DNA from: Lamprobacter sp964516305
GTDB lineage: Bacteria > Pseudomonadota > Gammaproteobacteria > Chromatiales > Chromatiaceae
Direction: 5' to 3'
Assembly (NCBI GenBank): GCA_964516305.1
Contig: CAZEZH010000049.1
Span: 1 to 21,017, forward strand
DNA length: 21,017 bases
A model generated the notes under the pieces. That model saw only the letters and a list, made by a program, of their open reading frames with translations. It was not told where the DNA came from and made no database searches. Both the position numbers and the translations under genes were made by a program. The first letter of the stretch is position 1. Every line of letters starts with the position of its first letter. This document shows, in pieces, positions 7,557-14,484 of this stretch.

Positions 7557-7682
7557 GGTGGGCTCCAACCTAACCTGGCTCGGCAGGCCCTAAACCACGC
7601 CGTCCTGACCTAATAGTCTGGTCCCGCTTGTTGCATAACGGTTTGCATAACGGTATCGGGATACCGCACGGGTAATGCACTG
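7557..7682 (+). promoter_or_regulatory. fliJ-fliK intergenic region with repeat and palindrome
   Basis: 126 bp that break the otherwise overlapping operon. A 12-bp unit TTGCATAACGGT is perfectly tandem-duplicated at 7631-7642 and 7643-7654. It runs into a palindrome with 7-bp arms, CGGTATC and GATACCG (7651-7666, two central bases). Together these look like protein-binding sites in front of fliK. A sigma-54-like TGG...TTGCA at 7619-7635 has 11 rather than 10 bases between GG and GC, so I do not call a promoter. Confidence 0.4.
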
Positions 7683-9481
7683 ATGGATATTCAGCAGCTT
7701 CTTGGCAACGCCACCAATCAGGGGTCGGCAGCGACATCTTCGTCCAGCTCCGGACGGTCAGGTGTTTTTGCGCAGCACATGGCGTTGGCGTCGCTGCAGC
7801 CAGATGCGGAGTCCCCGACGGGTGGCCAAGATGGAGGTTCCAGAGGGGTTTTTGGCGGTATCACCGGTCATCCTTTTGACGCTGGTGCCGTGGCTGACGC
7901 TGGCGCGACCCGGTTTGGAGCCCAGTGGCGGGAGGCTTGGGGTGAAGGTTTGGGTGCTGACGCGACAGAGCTGACGGCATCGACGGCATTAATGACAGAG
8001 ATTGGTCAGCTGCTGAGCGGAGAACTCTCAGCCGAGGAAAGCACGCAGCTATTTGCGCAGCTAACTTCACAGCTGCCCGACGCTGAACGCGACGCACTCT
8101 TAGCTCAGCTCACCGAGCAGCTCTCTGCCGAGGAAGGCGCTCAGCTAATCGCACAGCTCGCCGAGCAGTTGCCCGCCGATGAGCGNNNNNNNNNNNNNNN
8201 NNNNNNNNNNNNNNNNNNNNNNNNNNNNNNNNNNNNNNNNNNNNNNNNNNNNNNNNNNNNNNNNNNNNNNNNNNNNNNNNNNNNNAGGAAGGCGCTCAGC
8301 TAATCGCACAGCTCGCCGAGCAGTTGCCCGCCGATGAGCGTGAAGAACTCCTATCTCAGCTTACCGAACAACTCTCACCTGAGGCGAGCGAGCAGCTACT
8401 TGCACAGCTCTCTGGCCAGCTCCCACCAGAGGGGCGCGAGCAGCTAATCGCACAGCTGATTGCGCAGCTTCCCGCAGCTGATCGCGAGGCCTTAGTCAAT
8501 AGGTTGGGTGCCCGCCTGACACCTGAAGAACGCAGTGCATTCCTAGCCGACTTGAGCCAACGGCCACCTTCGCCGCCGCGCTTAGATCCGATGAGCCAGG
8601 CCGCCGACCTCGCCGGTGCAGCCGCACAAACGCGCGATTCAGCAGCGGCAAGTCAAACCTTGGCAGCACAGCCTGGCGCTGAGCAGGCGGTGCGAGCAGC
8701 ACTCTCAGAACCCTCCTCGCTGCGTGATCGGCTACGCACAGATGGACGGCCCGGTCTGGCTTCGCTCCAGAGTGAGCCACGAGCGACTGTCTCTGCAGAG
8801 TCATGGCGCTCTGGGCTAGAGGCCAGTTCAACCACGCAATCGATGCGCGAGCCGTTAGCGCCTTCGTTGCGTGAACTTCTGGGCCTCAACCTCGTCAGCC
8901 GTGACGGCTTCGTGCCCCAACAGGCTAGAGGTCCTGGAGGCGGCGATGCGAACGCCGCGGGGCTTGGCATCGCAAACAGCAACCTGGCAACCTATGGCGC
9001 AATTGCCGGCGGCCAGGGTGGGGGCACCGCATCCGGGGCGCAGAGTCTCAGCGCACCACTCCAGAGTGCGGCCTGGCCTCAGCAGCTCGGGCAACAGTTG
9101 GTGGTAATGAGCCAGCGTGGGGGCGACCAGCGCGTGGAGCTTCGGCTCAACCCTCCTGACCTTGGTCCGCTGACGGTATCGTTGAAGATCGGAGAGCAAG
9201 GCACGCAAATCCAGTTTCTCGCGGCCAATGCATTAGTGCGTGGCGCCGTCGAACAAGCCATCCCTCAACTCCGTGAAGCACTGGCCGAGCAGGGAATCAA
9301 TCTCGGAGAGACCTCTGTCGGCGAGCAGCGCCAAGAGGACGACCAAGGGTTTGCAGGGGACGACGCGCAGCATCAGGGCCCCGGCGGAGAGGCCCTCACT
9401 GGCTTGGGGGACGCCGCGCTCGGGGAGTCGCCAGCGAGAACCGAAGTCTGGCTTGATGGCAGAGTGGATCTCTACGCCTAA
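7683..9481 (+). CDS. fliK: Flagellar hook-length control protein FliK (spans assembly gap)
   Basis: FliK is the secreted molecular ruler that sets hook length and then switches the export gate from hook to filament substrates. The frame appears broken by 100 N, but removing the N and one copy of the 55-bp flank gives a single 547-codon frame. Regions after joining: Ser/Gly-rich export N-terminus (1-110); eight tandem 16-residue repeats at 115-242 of pattern L-[SP]-x3-[ER]-x2-LLxQLxxQ; a Ala/Ser/Gln-rich region; and the conserved C-terminal switch domain (QQLVVMSQRGGDQRVELRLNPPDLGPL onward, ending about residue 460) plus an acidic tail. The C-domain makes the identity secure. The number of repeats is a minimum, since copies could be lost in the gap. 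Confidence 0.93.
8025..8563 (+). repeat. 48-bp (16-residue) tandem repeat in fliK, with gap
   Basis: Eight consecutive 16-codon units are readable once the gap is closed. Units beginning LS (for example LSAEEGAQLIAQLAEQ) alternate with units beginning LP (for example LPADEREELLSQLTEQ), giving a 96-bp higher-order period. The first three LS/LP pairs are most regular; the last units are more diverged (LPAADREALVNRLGAR, LTPEERSAFLADLSQR). The heptad-like Leu spacing suggests helices punctuated by Pro. The N run falls inside this array. Confidence 0.85.
8131..8340. other. Assembly gap (100 N) flanked by identical 55-bp ends
   Basis: N occupy 8186-8285. The 55 bases before (8131-8185) are identical to the 55 after (8286-8340). 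Identical contig ends of a fixed length are the signature of k-mer-overlap contig joins, probably k = 55, not of biological duplication. Collapsing removes 155 bases and restores the fliK frame. Confidence 0.93.
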
Positions 9482-9605
9482 GTCGCCGAAAGCGCCTTTT
9501 CCGATTCGATGAGATGGGTGCCATCCTAGCGCCTGTTCAGTTTATGATGTCCGCAGTTTAGTCCCTAGCCTAGGGGTTGCGGCAAAGCTAGAGGTAGAGG
9601 ACAGC
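9482..9605 (+). other. fliK-fliL intergenic region with palindrome
   Basis: 124 bp separating fliK from the fliL operon. It contains a small inverted repeat GATGG/CCATC (9513-9525) and a 13-bp palindrome CCCTAG-C-CTAGGG (9563-9575), which could be a binding site or a short hairpin. I found no convincing promoter: a TATGAT at 9543-9548 lacks a -35, and no GG-N10-GC sigma-54 pair with TTGC is present. Confidence 0.3.
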
Positions 9606-10079
9606 GTGGCGGAACAAAAAAAGGGCTCGCGTAAGCTGATCTGGATCATGGTCGGACTGGTGGTGTTGTCGATCATCGCCGCTGGCGTTTCCGCTTACCT
9701 AGCTTGGCAGGCGGGAAATGCTTCAGACGTTGAGGAGGAGGTGACCGTCGAGCGCCGCGCACCCATCTTTGTCGAGATCGACCCATTCACCATCAACATG
9801 CAGAGTTCGCGCGGCGTTAGCCAGTTGCTCTACGTCGGCATGACCTTCAAGGTTGGCAACGAGGAAACCCGCGAGATCCTCAATGAGCACATGCCGCAAG
9901 TGCGAAGCCGCTTGCTGATGCAACTGTCGGCCGAGCAAGTCGACGAGTTGACGAGCATTGAAGGTAAGACACAGCTCGCGAAGAACCTGATGACCGCCAT
10001 CAAGGATCCTCCTTTCGCGGAGCCCCAACCCGAACTCGCACTCGAAGAAGTGTTGTTTACCGAATTTATCGTTCAATAG
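9606..10079 (+). CDS. fliL: Flagellar basal body-associated protein FliL
   Basis: 157-residue single-pass inner-membrane protein that surrounds stator units and supports motor torque. Layout: short basic cytoplasmic N-terminus (AEQKKGSRK), membrane helix at about 11-33, acidic linker, then the periplasmic FliL domain with the conserved VEIDPFTINM stretch, YVGMTFKV, and a C-terminal VLFTEFIVQ. Length is typical. The start is GTG at 9606, preceded by AGAGGTAGAGGACAGC, which carries GAGG at good spacing. It heads the fliLMNOPQR block; fliM follows after 16 bases. Confidence 0.95.
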   Translation: MAEQKKGSRKLIWIMVGLVVLSIIAAGVSAYLAWQAGNASDVEEEVTVERRAPIFVEIDPFTINMQSSRGVSQLLYVGMTFKVGNEETREILNEHMPQVRSRLLMQLSAEQVDELTSIEGKTQLAKNLMTAIKDPPFAEPQPELALEEVLFTEFIVQ

Positions 10080-10095
10080 GTCGCGTTCCCGCTTT

Positions 10096-11169
10096 ATGGC
10101 CCAAGACGACCTACTATCACAAGACGAGATCGACGCCCTCCTTAAGGGCGTCAGTGGCGAAGATGAGTCCTCCAGCAACAGCTTAGGTAGCGGCTCAAAG
10201 GCGCGCGTCAAGGCCTATGACCCTGCCACTCAGCATCGGGTGGTGCGTGAGCGTCTACATGCGCTTGACATCATCAACGAGCGCTTCGCCCGCTACTTTC
10301 GGATGTCGATCTTCAATTTTATCCGCCGCAGTGCAGACATCACGGTCGATGTCGTCCGCTATCAGAGCTATAGTAATTTCGCACGGAATGTGCCTGTCCC
10401 AACCAATATCAATATTATCGCCATGAAGCCCCTCAAGGGCTCGGCGTTGATCGTATTCCCGCCGAATCTCGTCTTCATGATTGTCGACAATCTGTTCGGT
10501 GGCGATGGGCGCTTTCTAACCCGTTCAGAAGGCCGTGAATTCACCAATACTGAACAGCGCATCATTCAGCGCATGCTACAGCTGGCAATCGATGCCTATA
10601 GCGAATCCTGGAGGTCAATCTATCCCCTGGAGATCAGCTACGTGCGCAGTGAGATGCAGTCGAAGTTTGCCAATATTACCAATTCTCCGAATGAGATCGT
10701 AGTCAACACATCATTCAACATCGACATTGGCAACCTCGCCACCAGCTTTCAAATCTGCATCCCCTTCGCCATGATCGAGCCACTGCGGGATATCCTAAGC
10801 AACCCGCTCAAAGACGGTGTTCAGGACCCGGATAACCTCTGGGGCCGCCGCATGGCCGGCGAACTGCGCGAATCACAGATCGAGCTGGTCGCCAATCTCA
10901 CCGCGATTCCTGCTCGTCTTAGCCAAGTCATGTCGTTAAAGATCGGCGATATTCTCCCCATGGACCTACCTGAGACAGTACTGACCAGCGTCGACGGCAT
11001 CCCTGTGCTTGAGTGCGAATACGGCAGCCAGAACGAGCGTCGCGCACTTCGAGTTGTGCGCATGATTGACCACAAGGCCCAGCATCAACCGCTCGAAGCC
11101 GAAGACGCCTTTCTCAAGCGGCCACCACGCTCGGCACAATCTAGCCCCAACGAAATGAATCATGACTGA
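10096..11169 (+). CDS. fliM: Flagellar motor switch protein FliM
   Basis: 357-residue FliM, the C-ring protein that binds phosphorylated CheY and passes the signal to FliG. The N-terminal CheY-P-binding peptide is intact (LLSQDEIDALLKGV, residues 6-19). It is followed by the CheC-like middle domain (NERFARYFRMSIFNFIRRSADI, the LIVFPPNLVFMIVDNLFGGDGR FliG contact) and a C-terminal SpoA domain (IPARLSQVMSLKIGDILPMDLP). Presence of the CheY peptide implies a chemotaxis system elsewhere. The Shine-Dalgarno is weak (TCGCGTTCCCGC upstream). The stop overlaps the fliN start by 8 bases. Confidence 0.98.
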   Translation: MAQDDLLSQDEIDALLKGVSGEDESSSNSLGSGSKARVKAYDPATQHRVVRERLHALDIINERFARYFRMSIFNFIRRSADITVDVVRYQSYSNFARNVPVPTNINIIAMKPLKGSALIVFPPNLVFMIVDNLFGGDGRFLTRSEGREFTNTEQRIIQRMLQLAIDAYSESWRSIYPLEISYVRSEMQSKFANITNSPNEIVVNTSFNIDIGNLATSFQICIPFAMIEPLRDILSNPLKDGVQDPDNLWGRRMAGELRESQIELVANLTAIPARLSQVMSLKIGDILPMDLPETVLTSVDGIPVLECEYGSQNERRALRVVRMIDHKAQHQPLEAEDAFLKRPPRSAQSSPNEMNHD

Positions 11170-11929
11170 GCAAGACAAGGCCGGGAAGACCGCCGATCCC
11201 GACGAGCCCGAGGCATCAGAACCGACTGCCTCGGACAACGTAGTCAGGACCGAAAGCGAAACTGAAGCTGAGTCCGAAGCTGAGGCTGGAACCGAAGCTG
11301 AGGCTGGTACCGAAGCAGAGACCGGAGCCGAGGACAGCGGAGACGACGGCGAGGATCTCTGGGCCGCAGCCATGGCCGAGCAACAGGCGCAAGAAACGCC
11401 TGCTGAGAGCCCAGACACCGACCAGGAAGACGACGAAGAGGACCTTTGGGCCGCTGCGATGGCAGAACAGGCCGAGGCCCCCGTCGCTGACACGAAGCCG
11501 GCAGAGAAGCCCAACAATGGTCAGCAATCAACAGCCAGTCCTACCGCGGATAAAGGCACTGGCGGAAAGCCCGGGACAGCACCGACGCAGAACAGACAGG
11601 TTGAAGCAGAGGCCGCTGGAGAACGGCTGTTCCGCCCCCTGGAGCAGTCAGGCGAAAGCGGAGGAAGCCGAGATCTGGAGATGATCTTGGACATCCCGGT
11701 TCGGCTTTCGGTCGAACTGGGGCGAACCAAGGTGACGATCAAGCAGTTATTAGAGATGGCCCAGGGATCAGTCGTTGAACTCGACGGGCTCGCTGGAGAG
11801 CCGATGGACATCTTGATCAACGGTTATCTGATCGCCCAGGGCGAGGTGGTTGTGGTTGAGGACAAGTACGGCATCCGTATCACCGAGATCGTGACGCCAT
11901 CTGAACGTGTTCAAAAGCTGAACCGATGA
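11162..11929 (+). CDS. fliN: Flagellar motor switch protein FliN, long acidic N-terminus
   Basis: 255-residue FliN, bottom ring of the switch complex and docking site for FliH. The C-terminal SpoA domain (about 170-255: LEMILDIPVRLSVELGRTKVTIKQLL, GEPMDILINGYLIAQGEVVVVEDKYGIRITEIVTPSERVQKLNR) is almost that of E. coli. The N-terminus is about 120 residues longer. It holds a Glu/Ala/Thr repeat tract (31-57) and two identical EDLWAAAMAEQ motifs (64-74 and 93-103); E. coli FliN has a single counterpart, DDLWAEALSEQ. The start overlaps the fliM end by 8 bases, and the fliO ATG overlaps its stop (ATGA). Identity is certain; the role of the second motif is unknown. Confidence 0.96.
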   Translation: MTEQDKAGKTADPDEPEASEPTASDNVVRTESETEAESEAEAGTEAEAGTEAETGAEDSGDDGEDLWAAAMAEQQAQETPAESPDTDQEDDEEDLWAAAMAEQAEAPVADTKPAEKPNNGQQSTASPTADKGTGGKPGTAPTQNRQVEAEAAGERLFRPLEQSGESGGSRDLEMILDIPVRLSVELGRTKVTIKQLLEMAQGSVVELDGLAGEPMDILINGYLIAQGEVVVVEDKYGIRITEIVTPSERVQKLNR

Positions 11930-12366
11930 GCGCAAGCGCTGCTAGCGACACTGCATCTGTCATCGCTGGCGGCGATAACCTGATCGGGCTCGCCACACTG
12001 GGCAAGCTCACGGTTGTGCTGACGGTGATTGTGGTGATCATCCTGCTCGGTGCCTTCGTCGTGCGCCGGTTCCGGCTTGGCCATTCACACCCGGGAGCGG
12101 CGGTCAGGGTTGTTGGTAGCGCGCCCGTCGGACCCAAGGAGCGTGTCGTGGTGGTTGAGGTTGCCTCGGCCTGGCTGGTGCTCGGGGTCGGCGGGGGTCA
12201 GGTGACTCGGCTGCACAAGCTCCCTGCCCCGCCGCCCAACCCGCCAGATGATCAGCATCCTGAGCTGACATCACCCATGCCAGCAGCTGGTCTTGAGTTC
12301 GAGGAGGGAGATTCGTTTGCAACGCGCTTTGCGAAGGCACTGAAACATAATGTCGGACTGCGATGA
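11926..12366 (+). CDS. fliO: Flagellar export protein FliO
   Basis: 146-residue membrane protein that helps assemble the FliP pentamer of the export gate and is not part of the final gate. It has a short Ser/Ala-rich periplasmic N-terminus, one membrane helix at about 28-47, a basic RRFRLGHSH stop-transfer, and a cytoplasmic SH3-like domain with VGSAPVGPKERVVVVEVASAWLVLGVGGGQVTRLHKL, the conserved FliO core. Flanked by four-base ATGA overlaps with fliN before it and fliP after it, so expression is tightly coupled. Confidence 0.93.
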   Translation: MSASAASDTASVIAGGDNLIGLATLGKLTVVLTVIVVIILLGAFVVRRFRLGHSHPGAAVRVVGSAPVGPKERVVVVEVASAWLVLGVGGGQVTRLHKLPAPPPNPPDDQHPELTSPMPAAGLEFEEGDSFATRFAKALKHNVGLR

Positions 12367-13139
12367 GCGTCACGTCAATCCGAGCCGCACGATCGGCGTT
12401 TTCTCTCGCCTTGCTAGCGCTCGTTGGGGGCTGGCTACTGCTCGCGGAACCGGCCGCTGCTCAGGAAGTGACTGGGCTCGTCAGCGAGCCGCTGGAGGAC
12501 GGCGGACAACGCTGGTCGCTGTCGCTACAAACGCTATTGCTGCTCAGCTCGCTGGCGTTTTTGCCAGCGCTACTGTTGATGATGACCAGCTTTACCCGGA
12601 TCATCATCGTGCTCAGCCTGCTGCGTACAGCCATGGGAACCCAAGCCACTCCGTCGAATCAGGTGCTATTGGGCTTGGCGCTGTTTTTGACCTTCTTCAT
12701 CATGGCGCCGGTCCTCGATCGAGTCTACGAGGACGCCTGGGTTCCGCTGCGTGACGATGAGATCAATTTCGGGGAGTTTCTCGAGCAGGCCCAGGGGCCT
12801 TTTAGTGAGTTCATGCTGGCGCAGACACGAGAGCCTGATTTGGCAATGTTTGCGCGATTGGCTGATATCGGGCCTATGCAAGGACCGGAAGATGTGCCGC
12901 TGCGTATCTTGGTGCCGGCCTTTGTCACCAGCGAGCTGAAGACCGCGTTCCAAATAGGCTTTACGATCTTCATTCCGTTTTTGATCATCGACTTGGTGGT
13001 CGCAAGCGTCCTGATGGCCTTGGGCATGATGATGGTGCCGCCCATCACCATTTCGCTTCCGTTCAAGCTGATGTTGTTTGTTCTAGTCGATGGCTGGCAA
13101 CTGATCATCGGCTCCCTGGCTGAAAGTTTTTACATCTAA
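12363..13139 (+). CDS. fliP: Flagellar export gate protein FliP
   Basis: 258-residue FliP; five copies form the main pore of the type III export gate with FliQ and FliR. A cleavable signal peptide is evident (Arg at 7 and 10, hydrophobic 12-28, AEPAAAQ with likely cleavage near residue 34), which is normal for FliP. The signature LLMMTSFTRIIIVLSLLR is at about 71-88, and further membrane helices include FQIGFTIFIPFLIIDLVVASVLM and the MMVPPITISLPFKLMLFVLVDGW motif. Length is typical. A 13-bp tandem duplication spans its stop codon (listed separately). Confidence 0.98.
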   Translation: MSVTSIRAARSAFSLALLALVGGWLLLAEPAAAQEVTGLVSEPLEDGGQRWSLSLQTLLLLSSLAFLPALLLMMTSFTRIIIVLSLLRTAMGTQATPSNQVLLGLALFLTFFIMAPVLDRVYEDAWVPLRDDEINFGEFLEQAQGPFSEFMLAQTREPDLAMFARLADIGPMQGPEDVPLRILVPAFVTSELKTAFQIGFTIFIPFLIIDLVVASVLMALGMMMVPPITISLPFKLMLFVLVDGWQLIIGSLAESFYI

Positions 13140-13153
13140 CTTTTACATCTAAC
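13128..13153 (+). repeat. 13-bp tandem duplication across the fliP stop
   Basis: TTTTACATCTAAC occurs at 13128-13140 and again immediately at 13141-13153. The first copy encodes the end of FliP (FYI-stop); the second is non-coding. It looks like a recent slippage duplication, and it lengthens the fliP-fliQ spacer to 30 bp in an operon otherwise full of overlaps. Confidence 0.85.
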
Positions 13154-13169
13154 CTGGAGATGCCCACTC

Positions 13170-13439
13170 ATGACACCCGAGGAAGTGATGAACTTGGCCT
13201 CTCAAGGGATGCAGATCGCGCTGTTCCTGGCAGGGCCTGTACTACTGGCAGCGCTCGCAACAGGCCTGCTGATCAGCCTGTTTCAGGCCGCAACACAGAT
13301 CAATGAGATGACCCTGACCTTTATCCCTAAGGTCTTGATGATCTTCTTTGTGCTGATCCTGGCTGGCCCCTGGCTCTTGCAGTTGATCACCACCTTCACG
13401 CGCAAACTGTTTACCGACATACCGTTGATGGTATCCTGA
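13170..13439 (+). CDS. fliQ: Flagellar export gate protein FliQ
   Basis: 89-residue FliQ, a two-helix hairpin that wraps the FliP-FliR core; four copies are present in known gates. Membrane helices are at about 16-38 and 53-75. They flank the conserved loop QAATQINEMTLTFIPK (39-54), which is diagnostic. Length is exactly as expected. ATG 13170 is preceded by CTGGAG at 13154-13158 with slightly long spacing (11 nt). fliR begins 13 bases after the stop. Confidence 0.98.
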   Translation: MTPEEVMNLASQGMQIALFLAGPVLLAALATGLLISLFQAATQINEMTLTFIPKVLMIFFVLILAGPWLLQLITTFTRKLFTDIPLMVS

Positions 13440-13452
13440 CGACGATCCGCCC

Positions 13453-14396
13453 GTGATCGAGGTCACCTTCGATCAGCTACAGACCTGGCTGGCGATGTTT
13501 CTCTGGCCGTTTACCCGCATCACGGCCTTTATTGCCGCCTCGCCGCTCTGGGGCCACTCCAGCGTACCGAATCAGGTCAAGGTCGGGCTGGCGGCAATCA
13601 TCTCGATCGTTATTTCACCCGCGCTGCCGCCCCTGCCCGATGTACCCATCATGTCCTGGGGTGGTTTGGGCATCATGGTGGAGCAGATCATCATCGGTGT
13701 CTCGATCGGCATGGTGATGCAATTCACCTTTGGCGCCGTCCAGGCCGCTGGCGCCTTTATTGGGCTAAAGANNNNNNNNNNNNNNNNNNNNNNNNNNNNN
13801 NNNNNNNNNNNNNNNNNNNNNNNNNNNNNNNNNNNNNNNNNNNNNNNNNNNNNNNNNNNNNNNNNNNNNNNATGCAATTCACCTTTGGCGCCGTCCAGGC
13901 CGCTGGCGCCTTTATTGGGCTAAAGATGGGGCTGGCCTTTGCCAACTTCTTCGACCCAGGGAGCGGTACCAATATCGCGGTACTGTCGCGCATTCTCTTC
14001 ATCATTGCACTCTTGATGTTCTTGGCCTTGAATGGCCACCTCATCGTGCTTGAGATCCTGGCGACCAGCTTTCAGACCCTACCAATCGGTTTGGGTGGCT
14101 TTAACCCAACAGCCTTCGAGATGCTAGCGCGTTACAGCGGTATCGTCTTTACTAGCGGAATGCTTCTAGCCTTGCCGGTGGTTGCGCCACTGGTCATCGT
14201 GAGTATTGGCCTTGCCATCCTCAACCGGGCCTCACCGCAACTGACCGTGTTCTCGATCGGATTCCCGACCTCTCTGATCTTTGGGATGGTTCTTTTGATG
14301 GTGATGATGGGCCATTACGGTAGCTTCCTCGAGCGGCTGTTCACCCACGCGCTAGGAATGCAACAGCGTCTGTTGGATATGCTTGCGCCGCTTTAA
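13453..14396 (+). CDS. fliR: Flagellar export gate protein FliR (spans assembly gap)
   Basis: FliR, the single-copy subunit that closes the FliP5-FliR1 export pore. As written the frame is interrupted by 100 N. Joining 13453-13771 to 13927-14396 gives 263 codons including the stop, a 262-residue protein, the usual FliR length. Recognisable stretches: FLWPFTRITAFIAASPLWGHSSVPNQVKVGLA at the N-terminus, the conserved GFNPTAFEMLARYSGIVFTSGMLLALPVVAPLVIVSIGLAILNRASPQLTVFSIGFP region after the gap, and several membrane helices throughout. The start is GTG at 13453. Normally flhB follows; here the operon ends and flgL converges on it. Confidence 0.95.
13717..13926. other. Assembly gap (100 N) flanked by identical 55-bp ends
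   Basis: N occupy 13772-13871. Bases 13717-13771 are identical to 13872-13926, again exactly 55 bp. fliR is not repetitive, so the duplicated flank is a contig-overlap artefact; collapsing 155 bases restores the fliR frame. Confidence 0.95.
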
Positions 14397-14398
14397 AT

Positions 14399-14418
14399 GC
14401 TGCCCATCAGCAGCTTTT
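14399..14418 (+). terminator. Rho-independent terminator candidate after fliR
   Basis: GCTGC (14399-14403), a six-base loop, GCAGC (14410-14414), then TTTT (14415-14418), two bases after the fliR stop. The stem is short but well placed to end the fliL-fliR transcript before it meets the opposing flgL gene. A second inverted repeat CGCCC/GGGCG at 14457-14483, next to the flgL stop, may serve the minus strand, but it has no T-run. Confidence 0.5.
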
Positions 14419-14484
14419 GGCAGGGTCGAAAGCGATGTCTTGATCAAGCAAAGCAACGCCCAATACGATCAGCACATCGGGCGA

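Noticed and set aside
7619..7635. Sigma-54-like TGG...TTGCA before fliK
   Set aside because: GG and GC are 11 rather than 10 bases apart; RpoN promoters rarely tolerate this.
7683..8303. fliK as a truncated gene or pseudogene
   Set aside because: The break coincides with the N run, and collapsing the duplicated 55-bp flank restores the frame.
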